From: a virus
Direction: 5' to 3' (one strand)
DNA: 21,480 nucleotides
IMG/VR virus record: IMGVR_UViG_3300017773_000178
Location: 1-21,480 of that record
Shown: positions 8,124 through 15,829 of the stretch, in pieces
How positions within the stretch are numbered: the first letter of the stretch is position 1
Layout of the letters: the number at the start of each line of letters is the position of its first letter
Position numbers and translations under genes: made by a program
Notes under the pieces: model-generated
The model's database searches: none
Seen by the model: the letters and a program-made list of their open reading frames with translations, nothing else
What the model was told of the DNA's origin: nothing

Positions 8124-9846
8124 TATTGTTCTCCTCAGTCAATCGCTCAAATCGTGCTTTACTTTGCTTTTCTGCCGTTAACTTTTCAAATGCGCGCAGT
8201 CTGCCCAAATAACCACCTTGCCCTTTATCGTCTGGTGGGCCTTGTAATTTAAGTAAAGTATCTTTAGCTAGCTTGCCTAATGGGGTTTCAAAGTAAATAG
8301 TTTTCGCTTCCTCTACAGTGCGACCTCGCTTGGCATCGATAATTTTTTGGATGGCTGCTTCCATATCTGTGTTTTGTTGCTCAATAGCTAAAGTAACGTC
8401 TGCTGCACTTCCATATCCCTCAATATCTGAAAGATCAAACAAATCTGTAGCAACTTCGTACGGATCTTCTCCGGCCAAAACCCGAGCATCGAATTGCAGC
8501 ATCGCCCTACTTGCTAATTCTTTTGTGCCCTTGCCAGTGAACTTACCCGTGAATTGGTTTACCTGCCCCATGTTTTCAGACAAGAACTTTCTAGCTGATT
8601 TGCTTTGCTCTGTTGATAATGGGCCAGAATTTTGAACCGCATTTAAAAGACGTAAAGCTGTGGCGTCAGTAAGATTTATTCGGCGATTGTTGATGATTTC
8701 CTGTTGCGCTCCATACGGATCGGTAGCCATCAAGCTTTGAATTTGGAAAATAGTGTCCCAGTTATCAACGCCAGCGCCTGTTCTTTGCAACTGGTTATTT
8801 AGCTTGTCAAACTGCGACTCACTAATGAATCGGGTTTGATATGAAGTCAGAACAGTTGATGCATCTGCTGCTCCTAAAATTATTTGTGCCGACAAATCTC
8901 CGTAGGTTTTTTCTTGTACTAATTCACGGTTGTAATCTAACTGGGCTTGCATCTGGTTGTTGTTTGTCAGTGCCGCGCTTAAATCCGACCTGGCTGTTTG
9001 TACCAAGGCATCTCGCTCAACTGGAGTAAGATCCGCAAACTCAGGCGATGTGGCAAGAGAGCCAACGTAAGCAATGCCATTTGTAAACGCATTAGGCTCA
9101 TCAGAATTTAAAAGATTACTTAAAGTTGCTCGAGCTGTTCCAACTCGCAATTTAAAAGTATTTTCTCTTTTGTTTTGTTCGCCTTGAGCGGGAGTAATTG
9201 CCCTTGCTGAGACGCGGTCGTCGATGATTTGATTTGCATTTTCAATAGATTGTATCGCCTGGAGTACCTGTCCGTCTTCAATTGCACTTAGCGCATTATT
9301 TACCGCGTCATTTGACGATAAGACAAGCTGTTCGTCTGCTTCCTGTAAATGCCGCGTCTTTTGTGCTGCCAATACCCGAGACCGCTGTGCGCCAATAAGC
9401 GAATCCATTGTGATTTGCATTGCTGGTCGATACTCTTCGGGCAATCCTTCAAGCACACCATTACGCAATCCAGTGACTTTGGTATTGAAGGTTTGATAAT
9501 CGTCAGGAAACTCAACTGCTAATGTGTTGATCTTCTCTCTTACCTGCGTCTCAGCACCGGCCAAGTACGCCTTCTTCAGCGTATCGTTATAAGTCTGGTC
9601 GTATACATTGATAGCGCTAAACGCACGGTCCTGCTGCTCTGGAGCAATGCCTGTTTCGAGTGCCTCAGCCGCAGCGACCTCAGCAGATTCTGCTGCTTTC
9701 TTTTTCTGCTGCTGAGTAACTAATGCAACGCCTATATCAGCAACGTCTTGTATTACACCCGCAACAGCCTGTACGCGCTGTACAGACAGATCGTCGATAT
9801 TCGCAGGTCTAATCCTGCCGTAATAGTTGATGCGCTTCTGAGTCAT
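8116..9846 (-). CDS. Internal virion protein, gp15-like by position
   Basis: 576 aa, mostly predicted helical, with long charged stretches such as VTQQQKKKAAESAEVAAAEALE (about 42-63) and many Gln/Asn/Ala. No signal peptide or membrane span is apparent. It lies between the small gp14-like protein and the giant core protein, overlapping them by 4 and 8 bases, exactly where T7-type phages keep their second ejection protein. The N-terminus (INYYGRIRPANIDD…) is followed by a QAVAGVIQDVADIGVALV amphipathic helix. The sequence has no catalytic motif I recognise. Assignment as an inner-core/ejectosome component rests on synteny, size and helical composition, not on clear sequence identity. GGTGAAGGTGA immediately precedes the start. 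Confidence 0.6.
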   Translation of the reverse strand: MTQKRINYYGRIRPANIDDLSVQRVQAVAGVIQDVADIGVALVTQQQKKKAAESAEVAAAEALETGIAPEQQDRAFSAINVYDQTYNDTLKKAYLAGAETQVREKINTLAVEFPDDYQTFNTKVTGLRNGVLEGLPEEYRPAMQITMDSLIGAQRSRVLAAQKTRHLQEADEQLVLSSNDAVNNALSAIEDGQVLQAIQSIENANQIIDDRVSARAITPAQGEQNKRENTFKLRVGTARATLSNLLNSDEPNAFTNGIAYVGSLATSPEFADLTPVERDALVQTARSDLSAALTNNNQMQAQLDYNRELVQEKTYGDLSAQIILGAADASTVLTSYQTRFISESQFDKLNNQLQRTGAGVDNWDTIFQIQSLMATDPYGAQQEIINNRRINLTDATALRLLNAVQNSGPLSTEQSKSARKFLSENMGQVNQFTGKFTGKGTKELASRAMLQFDARVLAGEDPYEVATDLFDLSDIEGYGSAADVTLAIEQQNTDMEAAIQKIIDAKRGRTVEEAKTIYFETPLGKLAKDTLLKLQGPPDDKGQGGYLGRLRAFEKLTAEKQSKARFERLTEENNNG

Positions 9847-10253
9847 TCACCTTCACCTTTAAGCGACATATACTTAATTGGAGCTTGCAATAATGTGCTC
9901 GCTATCTGCGCATCTCTAATAGCACCGACGTTCTTAGACTTTCGTTGGAGCGCAGCTTCTCGCAACTTAAACGACAAATCCTCTTGCCCTTCAGCAAGGG
10001 ATGCCTTCCGTGCACTCGCTAGGCTTAAAGAAGCGAAGCTTGTAGCATCTACGCCAGATTGAGCCATGCTCACATTGTTTGCTGCCAGTGCCTCGTTTAA
10101 CTGCTCACGACGTGCAAGCTCCTCAGACTTTGCGGCCAACTCTTCCTGTTTCATTTGGTCTTGTATCTGCGCTTGTTGCGCTTTTGCTGTCATCGTCTGG
10201 CCATAAATACTTGCACCCGTTGACACAGCAATTGCCGTAATAACCCAACTCAT
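9843..10253 (-). CDS. Small internal virion protein, gp14-like
   Basis: 136 aa. The N-terminal hydrophobic segment MSWVITAIAVSTGASIYG is followed by a long Gln/Glu/Lys/Ala helix (about 22-60: TAKAQQAQIQDQMKQEELAA…) and a second helical half. This layout is the hallmark of T7 gp14-type proteins, the ejected component thought to enter the outer membrane. The start is in an ATGA-type overlap with the cupin-like gene and has GGAG 8 bases upstream. It overlaps the next gene by 4 bases. The family call comes from architecture and its place as the first of three ejection-protein genes. A generic coiled-coil virion protein would look similar. Confidence 0.65.
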   Translation of the reverse strand: MSWVITAIAVSTGASIYGQTMTAKAQQAQIQDQMKQEELAAKSEELARREQLNEALAANNVSMAQSGVDATSFASLSLASARKASLAEGQEDLSFKLREAALQRKSKNVGAIRDAQIASTLLQAPIKYMSLKGEGE

Positions 10254-10621
10254 TGTTCAGTCTCCAATATCTGCTCGGCAATCTTCTCTGGATTGATTTC
10301 ATCGGTTGGATGGTAAGTCGTCCATACCGTATCTGTTACTGCGTAGATAACTCGCTTCATGCCGGGCCTAGTTTGTCCTGTGTACGGCGCAACGATGCGT
10401 TCCTTGCCCTCATGCGTCACTGCGTAGCACTCGCCTTGTGAGACTGTAAATATGTGGTTGGTCTTGTGCAGTGCGCCAACCAAGCATACGCCCGCAGGAA
10501 TGAATAACTCTCGCGCATACAGACCGTCAGCAAAGTGATCCGTCACAATTGTCTCGGCTTGAGGCATTTGAAGCATCAAGTCCTGCGCTTTGACAATTCC
10601 ATCCTGTAGGGCAAGGTTCAT
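10250..10621 (-). CDS. Cupin-like small virion-associated protein
   Basis: 123 aa. The middle (residues 38-105) reads as a beta-rich single-domain cupin fold: ELFIPAGVCLVGALHKTNHIFTV, then SQGECYAV, and a late strand VIYAVTDTVWTTYHPT. His52 and His56 could be the metal-binding pair of cupin motif 1, although the second-motif His is less clear. It sits between the nozzle and ejection-protein genes, starting inside the nozzle stop (TAATG). Similar small proteins are recurrent next to tail genes of podoviruses, with unknown role. It may be a tail accessory or assembly protein rather than an enzyme. Fold call moderate, function unknown. Confidence 0.5.
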   Translation of the reverse strand: MNLALQDGIVKAQDLMLQMPQAETIVTDHFADGLYARELFIPAGVCLVGALHKTNHIFTVSQGECYAVTHEGKERIVAPYTGQTRPGMKRVIYAVTDTVWTTYHPTDEINPEKIAEQILETEQ

Positions 10622-13206
10622 TAGTTACCCTCGATCTCGTATTCAATCATCTGTATGTGCATGGGAGTAGGATCTGGGCACGTAATCGTCGGCACAATAT
10701 CTCTACCCCATCCGTTAATATCGTAAACATCGTCTATTATGCCACTAATGGGAACAATAGAATTGCTTGTGAGTGGCGATGTGTCGCCCGACGCGCCAAA
10801 AGCTCGGATAGGAACAGGCAGGTTGTCAATGTAGATGCCAGAAGACTCGTAGACACGTACGTTCATCCGTACGATTTTCTTCAATCGCATCTGGTTCTGG
10901 CCTGATCCGATGTTTGTATTCAGTGGCATGGGCTTAATAACGGGTATAAATCGACGCCCAACCTCATATTCAAGTGTTGGATAACCCGTGTTGTACGGTG
11001 CGGGCAGATTTATCTCGCCACCTGATACCGTTTGGTCGGCTAATACGAACCCGTCGTTTTCGCCGCTATCATCGCCACGGGTGACAATTGAGACAGTCTC
11101 GCCTTCGAGGTGTTCTAACCCGTCAATAGTCCCGCTTGTCGCAGTTTTACGAACACTGCTATCCAGTAATCGGGTGAAATCCCATTGCTCAATGGAAATA
11201 TCGCCAGCACTTGGACCAAGGTTACGACCTACAACCATGAATAGCTTATCGGCTACGGTCGTGACGTTTGTTACTTCCGCATCATCCATCGTCCAGCTAG
11301 TGAAGCCGTTGATATCCTGACTTCTTAGCGTGTTCAAGATGGTTGCAGTGCCATCATCGTTAACAACAAACAGCCAGTTGGCGTCGTCACTAGCAGTGCC
11401 CGCCAATAAAGCCATGTCACGGGGCTGTTTAATCAGGTGGCTAGCAAGAACAGAGCGATCATCACTCGTGTATGCGTCCTCATTGAACGAGTACAGGAAC
11501 GTCAGCAGCGCTTTACCGAAGCGATCAATGAATATGGTCGAGCCATCTACGTCTTTCACTTCGACATTGCTTGCCCCATGTGACGTTTGTGGCGTGATCT
11601 GGATATTGCTAGGGGTTACCGGCTTACTCGTTACAGCAAACTCTGCACCAGAGGTAAAAACCTGCAAGTTCCTGCCAGGATAAACGTCAATAATATCATT
11701 CAGTGTGCGAGAAGATATGGTTGCAAAAATCGCCTCATCGTCATCGCCGTCATCAATGTCAAAGTCGAAGAATAACCCCGTCTTGGACATAAAGATTGAC
11801 TGTGGCTTGGATGACGTGCCGCCAATAACCAATCGGCCTTCATAAAAGCAAATAGTCTTGGGCCATCCACGGGTAGACGACCAAACATCCTCTTTACGTG
11901 GGGAGCCTGATTGCGTCTCGGTAAACTCGATCTCGTGGTCGGCAGAGCCTTCAGTTACATACGCAGAGAATAGCTCGAAATCCTTGGCTGATTCGCCGGA
12001 TATCGTGATCGTGTACTCTCGGATTCCGGTTCTTTCTACGGCTACACCCGTCTCACCAAAGACCGGCATGTCTTGCAGGTTCTTCTGGATGTTGAAGACA
12101 GTTGCGGCTTGCTCATCGGAAGTCGAGTCACCCGCATAACTAATAGACTTGGAAAGAACGCCTTCAATATCTACTTCAAATCGGTCGCCACGCTTCCATT
12201 GCCCCGACCCGGTATGCCCTAAAGTCATCACCTGTATCTCGCTGGTAGGCGTTGGGCTTTGTGCGTCGTCGTAATCAAACTGAGGGACGTTAGAGAATGG
12301 GATCTCATCAAGCGACCAATCTGTATCCGTACCCAAGTTAACCAATCGGAGGGGCTGGAAGTTGCCCACGATCAGCATGACGTTCTCAACCGTCGCTGTT
12401 CGGATGCTATTAACGTTAACACCGCCAAATATGCCGCCGGGGTAGCCTTCCCAAATTGGCGTTATGTCGATGACTCGCTGAACAGGGTCGCCAGTTACCG
12501 CGTCAGTGCGATAAATGCGGATGTTCCCGGGCGTAAACTCAACCAAATAGTTGCGGTCAGCTTCAACTTCAAAGCTCTCTAGCTTGGTTCTGCTGTCTCG
12601 GTTGCCGCCGCTGTAGTAATAGTTAACACCGGACGCGCCGATATTACCCGCAAAGCTGTCACTGCCATCACGAATGATGCGCCAATCGGTAATCGCCGAT
12701 GCAGGATCAACAGGGAATCGGAAGTTTTGAGGATTCGTGCCGATCAGTGGAATGGCTTGCTGGTCCACCCACGTTGTACCGCCATCGGTCGAATACTGAA
12801 ACATCATGTCGCTAGTGGAACCGGCAGTCGTAAACATGTCGGTCACTTCAATAAATACAATATTGCCGAATGCTAGGCTTACATCGCAATCAACAAACAC
12901 CCAGTCGGTTGTAGTGCCGGGCGGGGTTGTCGTCTGTGTGCTAGTGCTTCGGTTGTTGTCATTGAGACTTGCAACAGTGCCGCCATTCGGCATGGTCCCG
13001 GTCCATGAATCAACCACCAGTGTATCTACGCCTTGACCTACAAACGAAGTGCCCGGACGCCGACGCATTCCACCTTGAGGGACGATCACAACATTATCGG
13101 CAGTCTCTACCGCCTGATAATACTGGTTGATATCAATACGGCCTTTCAGAAGCGGGGATAGCTCTCCGCTAACGAAGCTCGATTGAATGAATCGAGTCTT
13201 GGCCAT
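10621..13206 (-). CDS. Tail nozzle protein (tail tubular protein B, gp12-like)
   Basis: 861 aa. The N-terminus FVSGELSPLLKGRIDINQYYQAVETADNVVIVPQGGMRRRPGTSF is the standard opening of podoviral nozzle/stabilisation proteins (SGELSP…GR.D…Y…N…GG..RRPG). After it, residues about 57-202 form an extra Gly/Ser/Thr-rich beta domain; the family pattern resumes at about 206 with SRTKLESFEVEADRNYLVEF…IRIYRTD. Later SIFMSKTGLFFDFD follows RLVIGG, another conserved block. The C-terminus is beta-rich. It should form the hexameric distal tube below the gp11-like adaptor. The start overlaps the adaptor stop (TAATG), with GAGG five bases before the ATG. Family assignment is secure; the inserted domain is the oddity. 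Confidence 0.9.
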   Translation of the reverse strand: MAKTRFIQSSFVSGELSPLLKGRIDINQYYQAVETADNVVIVPQGGMRRRPGTSFVGQGVDTLVVDSWTGTMPNGGTVASLNDNNRSTSTQTTTPPGTTTDWVFVDCDVSLAFGNIVFIEVTDMFTTAGSTSDMMFQYSTDGGTTWVDQQAIPLIGTNPQNFRFPVDPASAITDWRIIRDGSDSFAGNIGASGVNYYYSGGNRDSRTKLESFEVEADRNYLVEFTPGNIRIYRTDAVTGDPVQRVIDITPIWEGYPGGIFGGVNVNSIRTATVENVMLIVGNFQPLRLVNLGTDTDWSLDEIPFSNVPQFDYDDAQSPTPTSEIQVMTLGHTGSGQWKRGDRFEVDIEGVLSKSISYAGDSTSDEQAATVFNIQKNLQDMPVFGETGVAVERTGIREYTITISGESAKDFELFSAYVTEGSADHEIEFTETQSGSPRKEDVWSSTRGWPKTICFYEGRLVIGGTSSKPQSIFMSKTGLFFDFDIDDGDDDEAIFATISSRTLNDIIDVYPGRNLQVFTSGAEFAVTSKPVTPSNIQITPQTSHGASNVEVKDVDGSTIFIDRFGKALLTFLYSFNEDAYTSDDRSVLASHLIKQPRDMALLAGTASDDANWLFVVNDDGTATILNTLRSQDINGFTSWTMDDAEVTNVTTVADKLFMVVGRNLGPSAGDISIEQWDFTRLLDSSVRKTATSGTIDGLEHLEGETVSIVTRGDDSGENDGFVLADQTVSGGEINLPAPYNTGYPTLEYEVGRRFIPVIKPMPLNTNIGSGQNQMRLKKIVRMNVRVYESSGIYIDNLPVPIRAFGASGDTSPLTSNSIVPISGIIDDVYDINGWGRDIVPTITCPDPTPMHIQMIEYEIEGN

Positions 13207-13766
13207 TAGTACCTCACATTAGCAAATGGGTTGCTCTTAATAGGCTGCTGAGGATGCTGCTGAGAGTCCGTGTAACGCGCCATACGGGACGCATTTACGT
13301 ACGCTGCGGCCATCTCTTGCCTAGCTGTAGAGCTGTCTCTAATGCTTGCAGCGAAGTCCATAGCCAATGCGTATTCGATCATCTTTGCAAAGTATGGAGG
13401 CCACTCATCTTCTGGTGCGTTGTGCGTGTAATCAGCATACAGAGCGCCACTGGAGTTGCTGTACAGCTTATCGCCATACACTTTGTAGTGGTTGTCAGGA
13501 GAAACAGTGATAAGGAAGATCAAATCGGTTGGAAGCTGGTACATGCTTGCCCACTGATTTGTATCTACAGGCGGGTCAGCCAGCTTTGAAAGCTCTATTA
13601 ACTTGCGTGAAAAGCCCCATCGGTACTTTGACAGCTCGTTTTGCACAATGCCGTCATACAAGTTGTTAGCAACCGTCTCTCGCCGTGATCCACCAGTAAG
13701 TGAATTAATCGGAGTATCCCCGATCAGAATAAGCGCGTTGCTAATTAAGTCGATTTTGCTCGCCAT
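13206..13766 (-). CDS. Tail adaptor (tail tubular protein A, gp11-like)
   Basis: 186 aa, close to the size of T7 gp11 (196). An N-terminal helix IDLISNALILIGDTPI (5-20) is followed by RRETVANNLYDGIVQNELSKYRWGFSRK (29-55), the typical helix pair with the "…W.FA/S." end, and YQLPTDLI (76-83), a conserved YxLP block. These place it in the gatekeeper/adaptor family that attaches below the portal dodecamer. It lies between the capsid and nozzle genes as in T7. It follows the capsid-distal hairpin by about 20 bases and has a G-rich GGGTGGG just before the ATG. Confidence 0.88.
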   Translation of the reverse strand: MASKIDLISNALILIGDTPINSLTGGSRRETVANNLYDGIVQNELSKYRWGFSRKLIELSKLADPPVDTNQWASMYQLPTDLIFLITVSPDNHYKVYGDKLYSNSSGALYADYTHNAPEDEWPPYFAKMIEYALAMDFAASIRDSSTARQEMAAAYVNASRMARYTDSQQHPQQPIKSNPFANVRY

Positions 13767-13786
13767 AACCCACCCGGAAATAGAAT

Positions 13787-13802
13787 GGCCCCCGAAGGGG
13801 CC
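13787..13802 (-). terminator. TTCG-tetraloop hairpin between capsid and tail adaptor genes
   Basis: On the minus strand a perfect 6-bp stem GGCCCC / GGGGCC closes a TTCG tetraloop, starting 10 bases after the capsid stop codon. It is followed by ATTCTATTTCC, which is only moderately U-rich, so read-through is expected. T7 has its T-phi terminator at this same boundary (gene 10 / gene 11), so a partial terminator that keeps tail-gene transcript below capsid transcript is the likely role. It could instead be an mRNA-stabilising or processing structure. Confidence 0.65.
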
Positions 13803-13811
13803 GGATAAGAC

Positions 13812-14645
13812 TTATGCAGTCTTGTCGTACTGGACTTTAACCAAGCCACCTTCGTCACGTACAACAGAACCAGCCTTGAGCATACCGTTAGTAAGCCAAG
13901 AAGTTTTCTGTGGTACATAGTTGATCTCAGTCTTCATGTCGATACCGATGGCAAGGCCAACAGAAGGACGCTGGAAGAACCAAGAATCAACGACGTTAGA
14001 AGCCTCAGTAAGGCCGCCTTCCGCACGAGTCTCAAGGATGATGAACTGGAAGCCAACAAGAGTGTTGATCTCACCAGATACAAGAGCCTTGACTGCCTGA
14101 TAGTCGCCTGAAGTTGCTTTCTCGTCGCTCAAAAGACCGCCAAGACCGCCAGCTTCAATAACAGCGAACAGCTCAGTGTTAGGTACGCCCTGATCACGAA
14201 GCTCAACTTGCGCTGAGTTTACCTTAGCGATAGTTAAGTTAGTGCCACCTGCTGCAACAGCAGTTGTCAGGGGAGTACATGCGTCCATCGCGTCGATGAC
14301 AAGCTGATCACAACGACGACCCAAGGCACCAGCAATTGTAGTTGCCAGCTCTTGCTTCTCGTCAAAGTTTACGTCTTGTGCGTCGAAGATGTCGGTGTAC
14401 TCAGGAGCGTTCCAGTTTGCGAGAGTCGCAGTCTTGAACGCGTGTCCTACGTCCATTGGATCAACATCAGCCGAGCTAGTCTTTTGATTAGCAAGGCCTT
14501 TGCCCATACGACGGAACTTGTAGGTGTCACCTACTACGTTGTTTCGGAGTGTGACAGCGTTTTTGAGCAAGCCAGCGTTCGCATAAGCGTGCTTCACCAT
14601 GCTGTCAAATTCAGTTACCGCTACTGCGGAGAGATTAATTGACAT
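13812..14645 (-). CDS. Major capsid protein
   Basis: 277 aa, shorter than T7 gp10A (345). It follows the scaffold gene and precedes the adaptor. The N-terminal helical arm (MSINLSAVAVTEFDSMVKHAYANAGLL) leads into GDTYKFRRMGKG…, then a KTATLANWNAPEYTDIFDAQDV segment and IAGALGRRCDQLVIDAM, a spine-helix-like stretch seen in HK97-fold coats of short-tailed phages. The C-terminus (INYVPQKTSWLTNGMLKAGSVVRDEGGLVKVQ) is the usual beta-tongue ending. AGAGGAG lies 8 bases before the ATG, a strong ribosome site, and a 144-base leader precedes it. HK97 fold is inferred. Frameshift products like T7 gp10B were looked for, but no slippery run at the stop was found. Confidence 0.85.
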   Translation of the reverse strand: MSINLSAVAVTEFDSMVKHAYANAGLLKNAVTLRNNVVGDTYKFRRMGKGLANQKTSSADVDPMDVGHAFKTATLANWNAPEYTDIFDAQDVNFDEKQELATTIAGALGRRCDQLVIDAMDACTPLTTAVAAGGTNLTIAKVNSAQVELRDQGVPNTELFAVIEAGGLGGLLSDEKATSGDYQAVKALVSGEINTLVGFQFIILETRAEGGLTEASNVVDSWFFQRPSVGLAIGIDMKTEINYVPQKTSWLTNGMLKAGSVVRDEGGLVKVQYDKTA

Positions 14646-14789
14646 GATTCAGTCTCCTCTATGTCAAATTGATAAAATGATTTAGAGGTTTTGGACTGAG
14701 TACCCGGCAGTCGGTCAGTCGTTCAACCTAAAACTACCGGGCCTTGTGAAAGGGGTATCCGATCTCACTATGATACCACAAGTTGTGTG
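14646..14789 (-). promoter_or_regulatory. Structured capsid leader, with a weak candidate promoter
   Basis: This is the largest gap within the structural operon. Reading leftward, TTGGCT then 16 bases and TATCAT resemble -35/-10 boxes, but they are weak and the -35 lies within the end of the scaffold gene. Further on, an 8-bp stem pairs 14734-14741 with 14703-14710 (one G-U pair). A competing GACTGA/TCAGTC stem (14694-14699 with 14715-14720) overlaps its arm, so the leader could switch between folds. AGAGGAG then precedes the capsid ATG. A capsid-specific promoter and leader is the natural reading; a phage-polymerase promoter cannot be excluded. Confidence 0.4.
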
Positions 14790-15524
14790 TTAGCCAATAA
14801 TACGTTCGTATGGCCTATCACCGCCATATTCTTCCATCATGCGCTTCACTTTACGCTCGTGATTAGGATCGACTGAGCGAAGCATTTGACCGCTTTCATG
14901 TTTCTTGTACATCTCAGCTTCAATGTCCTGCCACGTAATGCCACCCGGCTCAACATAGCCATCAATCGGTAACTTAGCTGGCGCAGTCGCTTTGATAAAA
15001 ATTTCTGCTAACGTGATTGTGTCAGCCGTAGTCATCAAGTCTCGTGCTTCATTAAACACATCGGAGTCAAGGTTATTCCTCATAAACTGCTGAACAACTC
15101 TGACTCGGCCTTCTGCATTATCGCCTAGCTTTGCCATCTCGTTCTCAAAGCTTATTTCTTCGACAGCTTGTTCTTGTGCCGTCAACAGCTCCCAGGCTTT
15201 ATGCATTGCATCCTGGCTCATGTTAGTTTCATTGCCAAACTGAACTAACTCGCCCCACAAGGCGTCATCCGTTTCGACGCCATCATAAGGCTGATACCCG
15301 TCTTTCGGCGCGCCAGTAAACCCACCAAATTTCTTTTCTAGCTCGGTGTATGCTTTGGCTTGCTCTGAGACTGACTTGTATTTGTCGGCTTTGTACCAAT
15401 CTGGCTGGTCACCAACGCCTTTGACTCCTTCACTCAGAAAGTATTCGCCTTCACTTAACGTGGGTTCTGCGGCATCTACTAATGATGTCAGGGTATCGTT
15501 GCTTTCTACGGCCTGTTCTTCCAT
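14790..15524 (-). CDS. Scaffolding protein
   Basis: 244 aa from the start chosen here. An in-frame ATG 12 bases upstream (15536) has no ribosome site, while GGAGAAG sits just before the ATG at 15524, so the latter is preferred. The protein is acidic and helical, with PDWYKADKYKSVSEQAKAYTELEKKFGGFTGAP near residues 40-75, a segment repeatedly seen in podoviral scaffolds, and a basic C-terminal tail (HERKVKRMMEEYGG) suited to contacting the coat. It lies between the portal cluster and the capsid gene, as scaffolds do. It should guide procapsid assembly and then leave. Confidence 0.82.
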   Translation of the reverse strand: MEEQAVESNDTLTSLVDAAEPTLSEGEYFLSEGVKGVGDQPDWYKADKYKSVSEQAKAYTELEKKFGGFTGAPKDGYQPYDGVETDDALWGELVQFGNETNMSQDAMHKAWELLTAQEQAVEEISFENEMAKLGDNAEGRVRVVQQFMRNNLDSDVFNEARDLMTTADTITLAEIFIKATAPAKLPIDGYVEPGGITWQDIEAEMYKKHESGQMLRSVDPNHERKVKRMMEEYGGDRPYERIIG

Positions 15525-15553
15525 GGTCTTCTCCATTGAGTTAAAAATCGTGC

Positions 15554-15829
15554 TTACTGTCGCTCTGCTTGTTGGATGTAGTGGATAATCATGCGTATAA
15601 CACCCGCCTCGCCATTGTGATACGCCGATTCATAGGCCACATTCTGGCTGGATAGAGATGTTGAATTATCGAATAAGAAACGCCGAGTAAGATCCTCCAA
15701 TACCTTCTGCCCGTCTTCAGTGTTGAAGCAACGGGCATAGGCTTTGTTGAGTTGGATTATCTGCTCTTGTGCTTTGGCTTTTTGTTTTTTGGTTTCTGGG
15801 CTTATGCCGTCAATATTTTCCCAAGTCAT
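15554..15829 (-). CDS. Bbp19-like small phage protein
   Basis: 91 aa. The core NKAYARCFNTEDGQKVLEDLTRRF (about 28-51), followed by AYESAYHNGEAGVIRMIIHYI, matches the pattern I know as the Bbp19-like phage domain: an "AYARxFxTxDGxxVLxDL" helix, then a "xxExxxxxGxxxVxxxI" helix. Such proteins are regularly encoded beside the portal or scaffold in podoviruses, and their function is unknown. The start overlaps the portal stop by 4 bases (ATGA), so it should be translated with the portal. Probably a minor head-assembly factor, by context only. Confidence 0.6.
   Translation of the reverse strand: MTWENIDGISPETKKQKAKAQEQIIQLNKAYARCFNTEDGQKVLEDLTRRFLFDNSTSLSSQNVAYESAYHNGEAGVIRMIIHYIQQAERQ

Noticed and set aside
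10988-11320. Plus-strand open frames over the nozzle gene (10988-11320, 11330-11683, 12259-12582)
   Set aside because: All are antisense to a secure nozzle coding region and show no independent signals.
14764-14772. CTCACTATG on the plus strand, resembling the core of a T7 class promoter
   Set aside because: It points rightward, against all genes in that region, matches only about eight bases, lacks the GGGAGA start, and has no second copy upstream of other genes.
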